The position numbers and the translations under genes are program-made. From Patescibacteria group bacterium (GTDB taxonomy: Bacteria; Patescibacteriota; Minisyncoccia; Phycocordibacterales; CAIRYW01), in the NCBI GenBank assembly GCA_030917145.1, contig JAUPVJ010000066.1, forward strand, positions 1 through 9,052: a stretch of 9,052 bases of DNA. Reading direction: 5' to 3'. Below the pieces are notes generated by a model that made no database searches, was not told the origin of the DNA, and saw only the letters and a program-made list of their open reading frames with translations. Numbering within the stretch: position 1 is the first letter of the stretch; every line of letters starts with the position of its first letter. Positions 1-5,792 of this stretch are shown here, in pieces.

Positions 1-26
1 CCTTTTTTTTATAAAAATTTATTTAA

Positions 27-59
27 AAAAAATTTGAGATTTTTTTTCTCAAATTTTTT
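27..59 (-). terminator. Rho-independent terminator of the gltX-M23-DUF1653 unit
   Basis: A perfect 13-bp stem (27-39 pairs with 47-59) closes a 7-nt loop (40-46). Read on the minus strand, the stem ends in a run of eight U formed by its own 3' end and the two bases after it. The stop codon of the DUF1653 gene (58-60) lies in the first arm, so termination directly follows translation. The stem is A/U-rich with only two G-C pairs, so it is weaker than the terminator at 3357-3386. The bases left of it (1-26) are only A/T runs. Confidence 0.75.
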
Positions 60-396
60 ACTCATACATTTCTTTTTTTATTTTTTTTAATTTTTCCAAA
101 ATATTTTCGTCAGTTATTTTTTGGAATCTATTAAAGGTAATTCCGTTTTTTGTCACTTTTTCTAAAAACATCGAAAGTGGCCTAAGGTCGAAAAAACGAC
201 CTGCTTTGTAAACTGATGATTCGTAAAGAGGTCTGTAGACAACCATGTTTTTATCTTCCTCTCTACACTCATCTTCTGTGTGGAAGCCAACGCCCAAAAC
301 TTCGTAAGCGTAATTCCCTACCTCGCCTTTTGGATCGTGTTTGTAGTGATAGTAAAAACCAACTTCCGGAACTTTTTCGGGAGCTTTTAGGGGCAT
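58..396 (-). CDS. DUF1653 domain protein
   Basis: A 112-residue protein matching the DUF1653 family, small bacterial proteins of unknown function that are usually about 60-100 residues. The family signature is visible: a Y-x-H-Y-K start (16-19), Y-x-V-L-G-V (31-36), V-V-Y-R-P-L-Y (52-58) and a V/L-R-P-L-x-M-F-x-E segment (71-79), followed by an F at the end of the core. There is no signal peptide or membrane segment, so it should be cytosolic. The C-terminal tail is a short charged helix rich in Lys and Glu. The gene starts 5 bp after the stop of the 85-residue membrane protein and is last before a terminator, so it is probably co-transcribed with that gene. No Shine-Dalgarno sequence precedes the ATG; the start is supported by the short gap. 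The family match is firm, the function unknown. Confidence 0.88.
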   Translation of the reverse strand: MPLKAPEKVPEVGFYYHYKHDPKGEVGNYAYEVLGVGFHTEDECREEDKNMVVYRPLYESSVYKAGRFFDLRPLSMFLEKVTKNGITFNRFQKITDENILEKLKKIKKEMYE

Positions 397-401
397 AGAA
401 A

Positions 402-659
402 TTAAAACTTTAGACTTTTGATAAATTCGTTTGCTTTAGAAATTATCATTTTTAGGAGCTCAAGAGCAATGAGTACTGCGTCCCAAATAAGTTTAAAAAT
501 TGCCTTAGTTACAGAAATTAGATCGGCGATAAAACGACTTTCTAAAATATCTTTTACATCAACATTAAAAACAAATTTTAAAATTACAAGAGCAAGAACA
601 ATTACAACAATTATTCTTATAAATCCACCACGAGTTGTTAAGCTGTTGCGTATTCTCAT
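402..659 (-). CDS. small single-pass membrane protein, unknown function
   Basis: An 85-residue protein I cannot assign to a named family. A short basic N-terminus with R-G-G-F (10-13) leads into one strongly hydrophobic segment (about 13-31, rich in Ile and Val), likely a transmembrane helix. A short linker with V-D-V-K-D-I-L-E (33-40) follows, then a long amphipathic helix (about 43-82) rich in Ile, Leu and Lys that may lie on the membrane. Short proteins of this layout (GGF-helix-D-I-L-E) are, as I recall, common in Parcubacteria genomes, but this is memory and not a search. It lies 42 bp downstream of the M23 peptidase gene and 5 bp upstream of the DUF1653 gene on the same strand, which suggests a shared transcript and possibly an envelope role. 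No Shine-Dalgarno sequence is present. Confidence 0.8.
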   Translation of the reverse strand: MRIRNSLTTRGGFIRIIVVIVLALVILKFVFNVDVKDILESRFIADLISVTKAIFKLIWDAVLIALELLKMIISKANEFIKSLKF

Positions 660-666
660 TGATTAA

Positions 667-675
667 ATTTTCTCA
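667..675 (-). promoter_or_regulatory. possible extended -10 box before the 85-residue protein
   Basis: On the minus strand TGAGAAAAT (TG-n-GAAAAT) ends exactly 7 nt before the ATG at 659, the same spacing as for gltX. The hexamer matches TATAAT at 4 of 6 positions, including the key second A and last T. In such AT-rich DNA this is weak evidence, and the gene could simply be read from upstream. Confidence 0.3.
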
Positions 676-701
676 CACTTTTAAATTAGATGCTAGCTTT
701 T

Positions 702-2012
702 TTAAAGACCTGGTAGGTAAAGCATTGGATCAAGATAAGCTTTTGGGTCTGCAATTGGGATTGTGATTCCTGAACAGTTTTTACTTCGCTCTGGTGGAAT
801 CGCCATCACTCTTGTTCCTTCTGTAGCCAGAACTGAAAGGTGTAAATGAGGACCTGTCACGTAGCCGGTTCTACCGCTGTAGCCGATTGTGTCTCCTGTG
901 GTGACATTTGTACCAGGGACAGCAGTAATTGCCGATAAGTGGCCGTATAGAGTAGAAAGACCGTTTGCGTGTTTTATAAGCACCCATTTTCCATAAGAGT
1001 AGCAACCTTTCTTTATATCAGTGTTACCAACCGCCCAAACTGACCCAGATAAAGAGGCTTTAACTTTTGTACCGTCTGTCGCTCGAAGATCAACACCGTT
1101 GTGGGATCCAGATGTGTAGAGTCTTTGGGCCGCAACTGTTGAGCCGAAATACTGAGTGATATAAATGTTATCAAGAGGCCAAAAGATTACACCAGCTTTT
1201 GCTCCAGGTAGTTTTGAAGGATCAACTGCAAGTTTTAACTCTGATTCAAATTGAAAAATTTCTCTTTCAAAAATTTCTTTTTGTTTTAGTTTTTCTGCGA
1301 GCATTTTTTGGTACTCAGCTTCTTTACTCTTTGCTTGTGCTAAGATTTTTGCTTTTTCTGCTTCGGTCTGGACCACAGCAGTTTTTTTACCAGAAAGCTC
1401 CGTTTTAAATTTTGAAAGGTCGGTCTTTTTAGCAATAAAAACTCCTTTTTTTTGATCTAAAGAATCCTTGAGAGCTACAAGTTCCTGCGCGTGTGTATTT
1501 ACACTATCTTGAAAATTAGAAGTTTCAGCTGTGTATTCAGAGGTCTCAACTAGTGTTTTTCCAGAAAGAAAATTTTCTACCACAGAAGTATTTTCTAAGT
1601 ACTGGAGGTTTTTTAGAGTGTCCCTGATCGCCAGTTTGCTTTTTACTATGCTTGTCTCTTTGTCTTCAATTTCTTTCTCAAGTTCTGTAATTGTTTTATT
1701 TGTAGTTTGGATATTTTTTTCAGTAATATTGATTTCTCCGTCGATTTTTCTTTTTGCTACGTTTAGGGACTGGATGTCTGTTTGAAGAGTTTGTTTTTCT
1801 TGTCCTACTTTGTTTAGGTTTTCTTTGTAGTTTACGATTTCTTTTTCTATGGTTTTTATTTGCTCAGTTCTTTGGCCAATTTTTTCTTTTAAGACATCAA
1901 TAATCGACGCTTCTGTTTTTGTAAAAAAAGTAAATAAAAAAACTACAGAAAAAAGGATTACTTTTTTTAAAAAATTAATCCCAGATTTTTTCTTATAGTT
2001 TTGTTGCATCAT
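702..2012 (-). CDS. secreted M23 family metallopeptidase with coiled coils (EnvC/PcsB-like layout)
   Basis: A 436-residue exported peptidoglycan hydrolase candidate. Residues 1-35 look like a signal peptide: a basic start (KKK, KK), a hydrophobic core at 18-30, and T-E-A before a possible cleavage at 35/36. Residues 38-135 and 172-262 are Lys/Glu/Gln-rich coiled coils around a short break (about 140-165), the arrangement of EnvC and PcsB-type hydrolases that FtsEX controls. The C-terminal M23 (LytM) domain spans about 275-430 and keeps the zinc ligands H304 and D308 (H-x3-D) and H391 in H-L-H, plus the Y-G-H-L motif with H358. It should therefore be an active endopeptidase cutting peptide cross-links. 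C337 and C413 are the only cysteines and could form a disulfide outside the cell. The start overlaps the end of gltX by 20 bp, suggesting coupled translation; two tandem ATG codons (2012, 2009) are possible starts. The family is certain, but the partner and exact bond cut are inferred. Confidence 0.93.
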   Translation of the reverse strand: MMQQNYKKKSGINFLKKVILFSVVFLFTFFTKTEASIIDVLKEKIGQRTEQIKTIEKEIVNYKENLNKVGQEKQTLQTDIQSLNVAKRKIDGEINITEKNIQTTNKTITELEKEIEDKETSIVKSKLAIRDTLKNLQYLENTSVVENFLSGKTLVETSEYTAETSNFQDSVNTHAQELVALKDSLDQKKGVFIAKKTDLSKFKTELSGKKTAVVQTEAEKAKILAQAKSKEAEYQKMLAEKLKQKEIFEREIFQFESELKLAVDPSKLPGAKAGVIFWPLDNIYITQYFGSTVAAQRLYTSGSHNGVDLRATDGTKVKASLSGSVWAVGNTDIKKGCYSYGKWVLIKHANGLSTLYGHLSAITAVPGTNVTTGDTIGYSGRTGYVTGPHLHLSVLATEGTRVMAIPPERSKNCSGITIPIADPKAYLDPMLYLPGL

Positions 2013-3339
2013 CGATTCTTTTTAAAGTTTCTTCTTTTCCTAAGATTTCAGAAATTAAAAAAGGATCAGGGGATTTTTCTTTTCCAGAAAGGGAGACTCT
2101 AAAGGCCCAAAGGACGATCCCTCTCCCCTCTTTACTTGCATACTCCCAGACAGATTCTTTTATTTTTTCGTAGTTAAAATCGGAAACATCAGAGAGAAGT
2201 TTTGAAATTTCTTTGAGGTGCTCTACGACTTTTTCGTGATCTAAGGCAACACCTTTCCTCATCCTTTCGTCACAGATTAAAAGCTCTTTTTGGTAGGCAG
2301 GCTCTTCAAAAAAGAAATCAAACTCTTTGTTTGAAAGAAGTGTGTTTATGTCTCCCCATTTAGAAATTCTCTCGAAGATGAGTGGTAGGATTTTTTTTAC
2401 AAGCTTGTTGCTTTGCATTTTTTCTGGAAGGCGTTTTAAGATTTCTAAGAAAACTTCTTCTAAAGGAAGTTTTCTTAAGTGTTCTTTGTTTATGAAGTCT
2501 AATTTGTCTCCGTAAAAAACTGCTGGGTGATGTTGAACTTTTTCAAGAGAAAACTTTTCGATGAGTTCTGCTTTTGTAAATATTTCCTGTTCGTCTCCAG
2601 GGTTCCATCCTAAAAGAGAGATGGCGTTTAAAAGCGCTTCGGGCAGAAATCCTTGTTCTAAATATTCTCGCACGGGCACAGCCCCGTTTCTTTTTCCAAG
2701 CTTCTTTTTGTTTTCACCTAAGATGGTTGGAAAGTGTCCATATAAAGGAATCTCTGAACCTAAAGCTTCGAGAATGATAATTTGTCTTGGGGTTGAAGTT
2801 ACATGATCTTCACCTCGAAGAACGTGAGTGATCCCCATCAAAAAGTCATCTACCACAACGGTGAAGTGGTAAAGTGGGTCATCGATTGAGCGAGCGATTA
2901 TAAAATCACTGTTTCCTTTTTCGTCTTTAAAAGAGGTTGAAGAAATTTTTGTTTTTCCTTTGATTAGATCAATCCAAACTACATCTCTTTCGGGATTTTT
3001 TATGCGAATTATTTTTCCAGTGCCTGCTTGGTTTTCTTCTGCTTCGTAAATTTTCCCTTCAGCGAGAAGTCTTTGTAATTCTTTTTTGTAAATCTCTTTT
3101 CTTTGTGATTGGTAGTAAGGACCTTCGTCGAAATCGAGCCCAAGTGTTTTTAGAATTTCTATTTGTGACAAATCAGCCCCAGGCTTGTTTCGAGCACTGT
3201 CAGTGTCTTCAAATCGTAGTACTATTTCCCCCTGGTTTTTCTTTGCAAAAAGGTAGTTAAATACAAAAGTTCGTACATTACCAAAATGCCATTCTCCTGT
3301 AGGTGACGGTGGGAATCTTACTTTTATTTCGTGAGCCAT
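1993..3339 (-). CDS. gltX: glutamyl-tRNA synthetase (compact form)
   Basis: A 448-residue class I GluRS (family length about 460-500) that charges tRNA with glutamate in the cytosol. The N-terminal Rossmann domain has P-S-P-T-G (11-15) and the HIGH-type motif H18-F-G-N21, then R-F-E-D-T-D (42-47). The L-R-G-E-D-H segment (174-179) and L-G-W-N-P-G-D (243-249) are typical. The KMSKS-type loop reads K213-L-G-K-R217 where the family has KLSKR. Between A-E-G-K-I-Y (93-98) and I-R-I-K-N-P (111-116) only about a dozen residues remain. Typical bacterial enzymes have a roughly 50-residue stretch there with a CxC that binds zinc in E. coli. The C-terminal anticodon-binding helices end with the expected R-V-S-L-S-G-K-E-x-S-P (414-423). 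The gene has its own likely promoter just after the murG terminator and is followed by the overlapping M23 gene. Whether it also charges tRNA-Gln cannot be told from this. Confidence 0.97.
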   Translation of the reverse strand: MAHEIKVRFPPSPTGEWHFGNVRTFVFNYLFAKKNQGEIVLRFEDTDSARNKPGADLSQIEILKTLGLDFDEGPYYQSQRKEIYKKELQRLLAEGKIYEAEENQAGTGKIIRIKNPERDVVWIDLIKGKTKISSTSFKDEKGNSDFIIARSIDDPLYHFTVVVDDFLMGITHVLRGEDHVTSTPRQIIILEALGSEIPLYGHFPTILGENKKKLGKRNGAVPVREYLEQGFLPEALLNAISLLGWNPGDEQEIFTKAELIEKFSLEKVQHHPAVFYGDKLDFINKEHLRKLPLEEVFLEILKRLPEKMQSNKLVKKILPLIFERISKWGDINTLLSNKEFDFFFEEPAYQKELLICDERMRKGVALDHEKVVEHLKEISKLLSDVSDFNYEKIKESVWEYASKEGRGIVLWAFRVSLSGKEKSPDPFLISEILGKEETLKRIDDATKL

Positions 3340-3346
3340 GGGTGAA

Positions 3347-3355
3347 ATTATAACA
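3347..3355 (-). promoter_or_regulatory. extended -10 promoter of gltX, predicting a leaderless mRNA
   Basis: On the minus strand TGTTATAAT is a perfect extended -10 box (TG-n-TATAAT). It ends 7 nt before the gltX ATG at 3339, so transcription should begin at 3340 or 3339, on or next to the start codon. No good -35 is seen at 17 nt (TTTTAA, inside the terminator stem), which fits an extended -10 promoter. The U-run of the murG terminator joins directly to this box. Confidence 0.72.
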
Positions 3356-3356
3356 A

Positions 3357-3386
3357 AAAAACACCGGTTTTAAAACCGGTGTTTTT
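3357..3386 (-). terminator. Rho-independent terminator of murG
   Basis: A perfect 30-bp palindrome centred between 3371 and 3372, with the core ACACCGGTTTTAAAACCGGT. As RNA it can form a stem with ACACCGG pairing to CCGGTGT and A/U extensions, followed by a U-run on the minus strand. It begins 14 bp after the murG stop codon. Being a palindrome with T5 on the plus strand too, it could also work in the other direction, but no plus-strand gene leads into it. Confidence 0.9.
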
Positions 3387-3399
3387 GGCTAAATATAAG

Positions 3400-4527
3400 C
3401 TATTTTTCGTGTGTGAGGGCGATGTCTACAATCACTTCTGCGATCTTTCGCGCTGCGTCTGGCTTTGCAAATTCTTTTGCCCCTGCTTTCATTGCGTTTG
3501 CGAGATCTGGATTATCGACTATGTCGTTTATTTCAGCGAGTAAAATCTCCGGGGTAAGGTTTGTTTCTTCTATTACAGTTGCTGCTTTGTGTCGAGCGTA
3601 ATTGTAAGCATTCTTTCTTTGATGATCTCCATTTGAGTCAGAGATCGGGATGATGATTGAGGGTACTCCCCAAACAGCGATTTCAAACAAAGTTGATCCT
3701 CCTCTTGAGACAAAAAGATTCGCGATTCCCGCAGACATTCTCAGGGCTAAAGGGTTTAAATAATCAAACAAATGATATCTTGATTTTAGAGGATTGTTTT
3801 CAAGAACCACATCTGAGTAGCCTTTTATTTCTTCAAAGTTTGCTTTACCTGCCTGATGAATAACTTGGTACTTTTCTATAAGTTTTGGTAGCGCTTGTAC
3901 GATTGTTTCGTTTATTTTTTTAGCACCAAGAGATCCTCCCATGATTACAATTGTCGGAGTGTTTCCTTCAAGATTTAGATACTCTATCGCTCCTTCTCTT
4001 GAAGCGTTCAAAATTTCTTTTCGAAGAGGGTTTCCAGTCCAAGCAGTCTTTTCTTTTGGGAAAAACTCTCCTGCTTCTGCAAAACTTACTGCGATTTTTT
4101 TAGCAAATTTTCCGGCGATTAAGTTTGCACGCCCAGGGTAGCTGTCGTTTTCGTGAATGACAATTGGGATTCTTAAAATTTTTCCTGCAAAAACAACGGG
4201 AAGACTCATGAATCCTCCTTTACTAAAAATTACGTCTGGGAAAATAGAAAAAACTTTGAAAAAAGATTCTATAAATCCATAAGCGGTAGAAAAAAAATCT
4301 ACCACATTTAAAATTGAAAAATATCTTCGCACCTTACCAGCGTGGATCCTTTTGAATTCTATTTCGTTGTCGAAAAGCATTCCTGCGTTGTAAGGACTTG
4401 GAGCTAGATAATATATTTGCGCTTGAAGAAGTTTCTTTTCAGCGATTACTTCTCTTATTGCTTCTGTGACGGCGATAAGAGGATAAAAATGTCCACCTGA
4501 TCCACCTCCTGCTAGTATGATTTTCAT
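3400..4527 (-). CDS. murG: UDP-GlcNAc:lipid I N-acetylglucosaminyltransferase MurG
   Basis: A 375-residue GT28-family enzyme (usual length 350-370) that adds GlcNAc to lipid I on the inner face of the membrane and so makes lipid II. The N-terminal glycine-rich loop G-G-G-S-G-G-H-F-Y-P (7-16) corresponds to the family GGTGGHxxP. H-E-N-D-S-Y-P-G (125-132), T-G-N-P (164-167) and the second glycine loop M-G-G-S-L-G-A (196-202) are all present. The donor-binding site is seen as S-R-G-G-S-T-L-F-E-I-A (274-284, with E282 matching the UDP-GlcNAc-contacting Glu) and D-H-Q-R-K-N-A (301-307, with Q303). The ATG at 4527 places the glycine loop right after the first strand, as expected. The gene follows ftsW after 152 bp that hold an unusual inverted repeat, and it ends in a strong terminator. 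Confidence 0.97.
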   Translation of the reverse strand: MKIILAGGGSGGHFYPLIAVTEAIREVIAEKKLLQAQIYYLAPSPYNAGMLFDNEIEFKRIHAGKVRRYFSILNVVDFFSTAYGFIESFFKVFSIFPDVIFSKGGFMSLPVVFAGKILRIPIVIHENDSYPGRANLIAGKFAKKIAVSFAEAGEFFPKEKTAWTGNPLRKEILNASREGAIEYLNLEGNTPTIVIMGGSLGAKKINETIVQALPKLIEKYQVIHQAGKANFEEIKGYSDVVLENNPLKSRYHLFDYLNPLALRMSAGIANLFVSRGGSTLFEIAVWGVPSIIIPISDSNGDHQRKNAYNYARHKAATVIEETNLTPEILLAEINDIVDNPDLANAMKAGAKEFAKPDAARKIAEVIVDIALTHEK

Positions 4528-4657
4528 AGGGTAGTAGAAAATTACTTTACATTCTTATGTAAAGATCTTTTGTTTATTAATAATTTACTCGTTTTTCTCA
4601 TCTTTCTTTTAAATTTTAACTGTATTTTTTATAATAAGTAATTTTTCACTACCCTAT
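4526..4657. repeat. near-perfect long inverted repeat flanking the murG leader
   Basis: The arms are 4529-4546 (GGGTAGTAGAAAATTACT) and 4637-4654 (AGTAATTTTTCACTACCC). The reverse complement of the second matches the first at 16 of 18 bases. Each arm is flanked on the outside by TA, and including the next base the match is 19 of 21. The 90 bp between are very AT-rich and contain an 8-bp hairpin (4545-4564). The left arm reaches the first two bases of the murG start codon. In RNA one of the two differences becomes a G-U pair. It may be a structured leader, a paired protein-binding site, or a small non-coding element with terminal inverted repeats; the sequence alone does not decide. Confidence 0.8.
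4628..4636 (-). promoter_or_regulatory. possible -10 region for murG
   Basis: On the minus strand the bases just inside the right arm of the inverted repeat read TATTATAAA, giving overlapping -10 candidates TATTAT (4636-4631) and TATAAA (4633-4628). A start near 4621-4625 would give a leader of about 95 nt that lacks the upstream repeat arm. No clear -35 is present and the region is nearly all A/T, so confidence is low. Confidence 0.35.
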
Positions 4658-4679
4658 TCATTGTTTAAAATTTATTAAT

Positions 4680-5783
4680 TTAAGTTGCTCGTGTTTTCGA
4701 TTTTGAAATATTTAAGATAATTCCCGCTTGAGCTAAAGTAAGGAAAAGCGCTGTTCCTCCGTGACTGATAAAAAGTAGTGGTGTACCAGACAGTGGAATT
4801 ATCCCAAGCATCGCTCCTATGTTTATAAATGATCCTGTCATGATAAGTATAACAATTCCAACTACAAACAGTCCACCAAACTTATCATCTGTTTTAGAGG
4901 CGATTTTAAGGCCACTGAAGGCGAAAAATATAAAGAGTAAGAGGATTGTGACACTTCCGACAAACCCGAACTCCTCACTTGCTACAGCAAAGATTGAGTC
5001 CCCCATCGGTTCAGGTAGTGAGTTGAATTTTTGTGTACTTTGTCCAAAGCCTTTACCCATGAATCCTCCGGACCCGATTGCAACCAAAGATTGTTTGATC
5101 TGATACCCAGAAGAAAGTGGGTTGTTGGTGATATGTAAGAACGTTGCAACACGAGACCACACGTACGGGCGCACTGCGACAATTCCTGCAAAGCTCACAA
5201 GTCCGATCGCGATTGCGATCGCTATGTGTTTCCAATTTGCTCCCGCTACAAAAAAGATTGCAAAGCCCGCAAGAGCGGTGATAAAGAAAGTGTCGTTGTC
5301 TGGTTGCATCACTAAGATCGCTCCGACTATTGAAGTTAGAATGATGTAAGGTAAAAGACCATAGCGGAAAGTTTTTACTTTGTCTTTGTATTTAGCGTAA
5401 AGAGCAGAAAGGTAAACTATATAGCCGATTTTAAGTGCTTCCGAGGGTTGAAAGTTTATACCAAAGATTTCTACCCACCTTTTTGCTCCCCCGTGTTCGA
5501 TTCCAAAGCCTGGAATAAACACAAGTAAGGTTAAGATCACTCCAAGTAAAAAAAGGTAAGGAGAAAATTTTTTCCAAACTTTAAAATCTATAAACGAAGT
5601 CGCAATCATCGCAATCGTCCCCAAGATAAACCCAAAGAAAATCTGGTTAAATGCGATAGCGAAAAACTTTTGTTCATTTCGAGCCAAGATTCCAAGAGAG
5701 GCAGAAGAAAAGATAAAAAATCCCGCAACTGCGAGAATTATGACAGAAATTAAAAAAGGCTTGTTAACGCTTTTGTGTTTCAT
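4680..5783 (-). CDS. ftsW: SEDS family glycan polymerase FtsW (division type)
   Basis: A 367-residue polytopic membrane protein of the SEDS family (FtsW/RodA/SpoVE), which polymerises lipid II into glycan strands with a partner class B PBP. About ten hydrophobic segments are visible. Family motifs include K-R-W (101-103), F-Q-P-S-E (111-115), G-Y-Q-I-K-Q-S-L-V-A-I-G-S-G-G (226-240), and L-P-E-P-M-G-D-S-I-F-A-V-x-x-E-E-F-G-F (256-274), whose D262 matches the Asp essential for polymerisation. The end reads G-x-x-P-L-S-G-T-P-L-x-F-I-S-H-G-G-T (327-344). The usual Q-P-D-x-G-T reads Q-P-D-N-D-T (160-165). Its place between mraY and murG favours FtsW over RodA, though sequence alone does not strictly separate them. 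It starts 9 bp after the mraY stop, with no Shine-Dalgarno sequence; a TATAAA (5797-5792) 8 nt before the ATG is a weak internal promoter candidate. Confidence 0.93.
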   Translation of the reverse strand: MKHKSVNKPFLISVIILAVAGFFIFSSASLGILARNEQKFFAIAFNQIFFGFILGTIAMIATSFIDFKVWKKFSPYLFLLGVILTLLVFIPGFGIEHGGAKRWVEIFGINFQPSEALKIGYIVYLSALYAKYKDKVKTFRYGLLPYIILTSIVGAILVMQPDNDTFFITALAGFAIFFVAGANWKHIAIAIAIGLVSFAGIVAVRPYVWSRVATFLHITNNPLSSGYQIKQSLVAIGSGGFMGKGFGQSTQKFNSLPEPMGDSIFAVASEEFGFVGSVTILLLFIFFAFSGLKIASKTDDKFGGLFVVGIVILIMTGSFINIGAMLGIIPLSGTPLLFISHGGTALFLTLAQAGIILNISKSKTRAT

Positions 5784-5792
5784 TTTAAAATT

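Noticed and set aside
1..26. A/T homopolymer runs at the left edge
   Set aside because: Only the U-run and low-complexity flank of the terminator; no gene, promoter or repeat can be supported.
1531..1785. 84-residue hydrophobic plus-strand frame opposite the M23 coiled coil
   Set aside because: Its hydrophobic, Ser/Phe/Val-rich composition is the expected antisense of Lys/Glu-rich coiled-coil codons.
4545..4564. Hairpin CTTTACAT...ATGTAAAG as a terminator before murG
   Set aside because: The stem is 8 bp with only two G-C pairs, is followed by no U-run and sits just before the start codon. It is a leader structure at most.
4630..4635. TATAAT on the plus strand between ftsW and murG
   Set aside because: A perfect hexamer, but it points away from murG into the antisense of ftsW, where no gene exists. 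It is probably chance in AT-rich DNA.
4819..5103. 94-residue plus-strand frame inside ftsW
   Set aside because: It lies antisense to conserved SEDS motifs, has no promoter or terminator and no recognisable domain.
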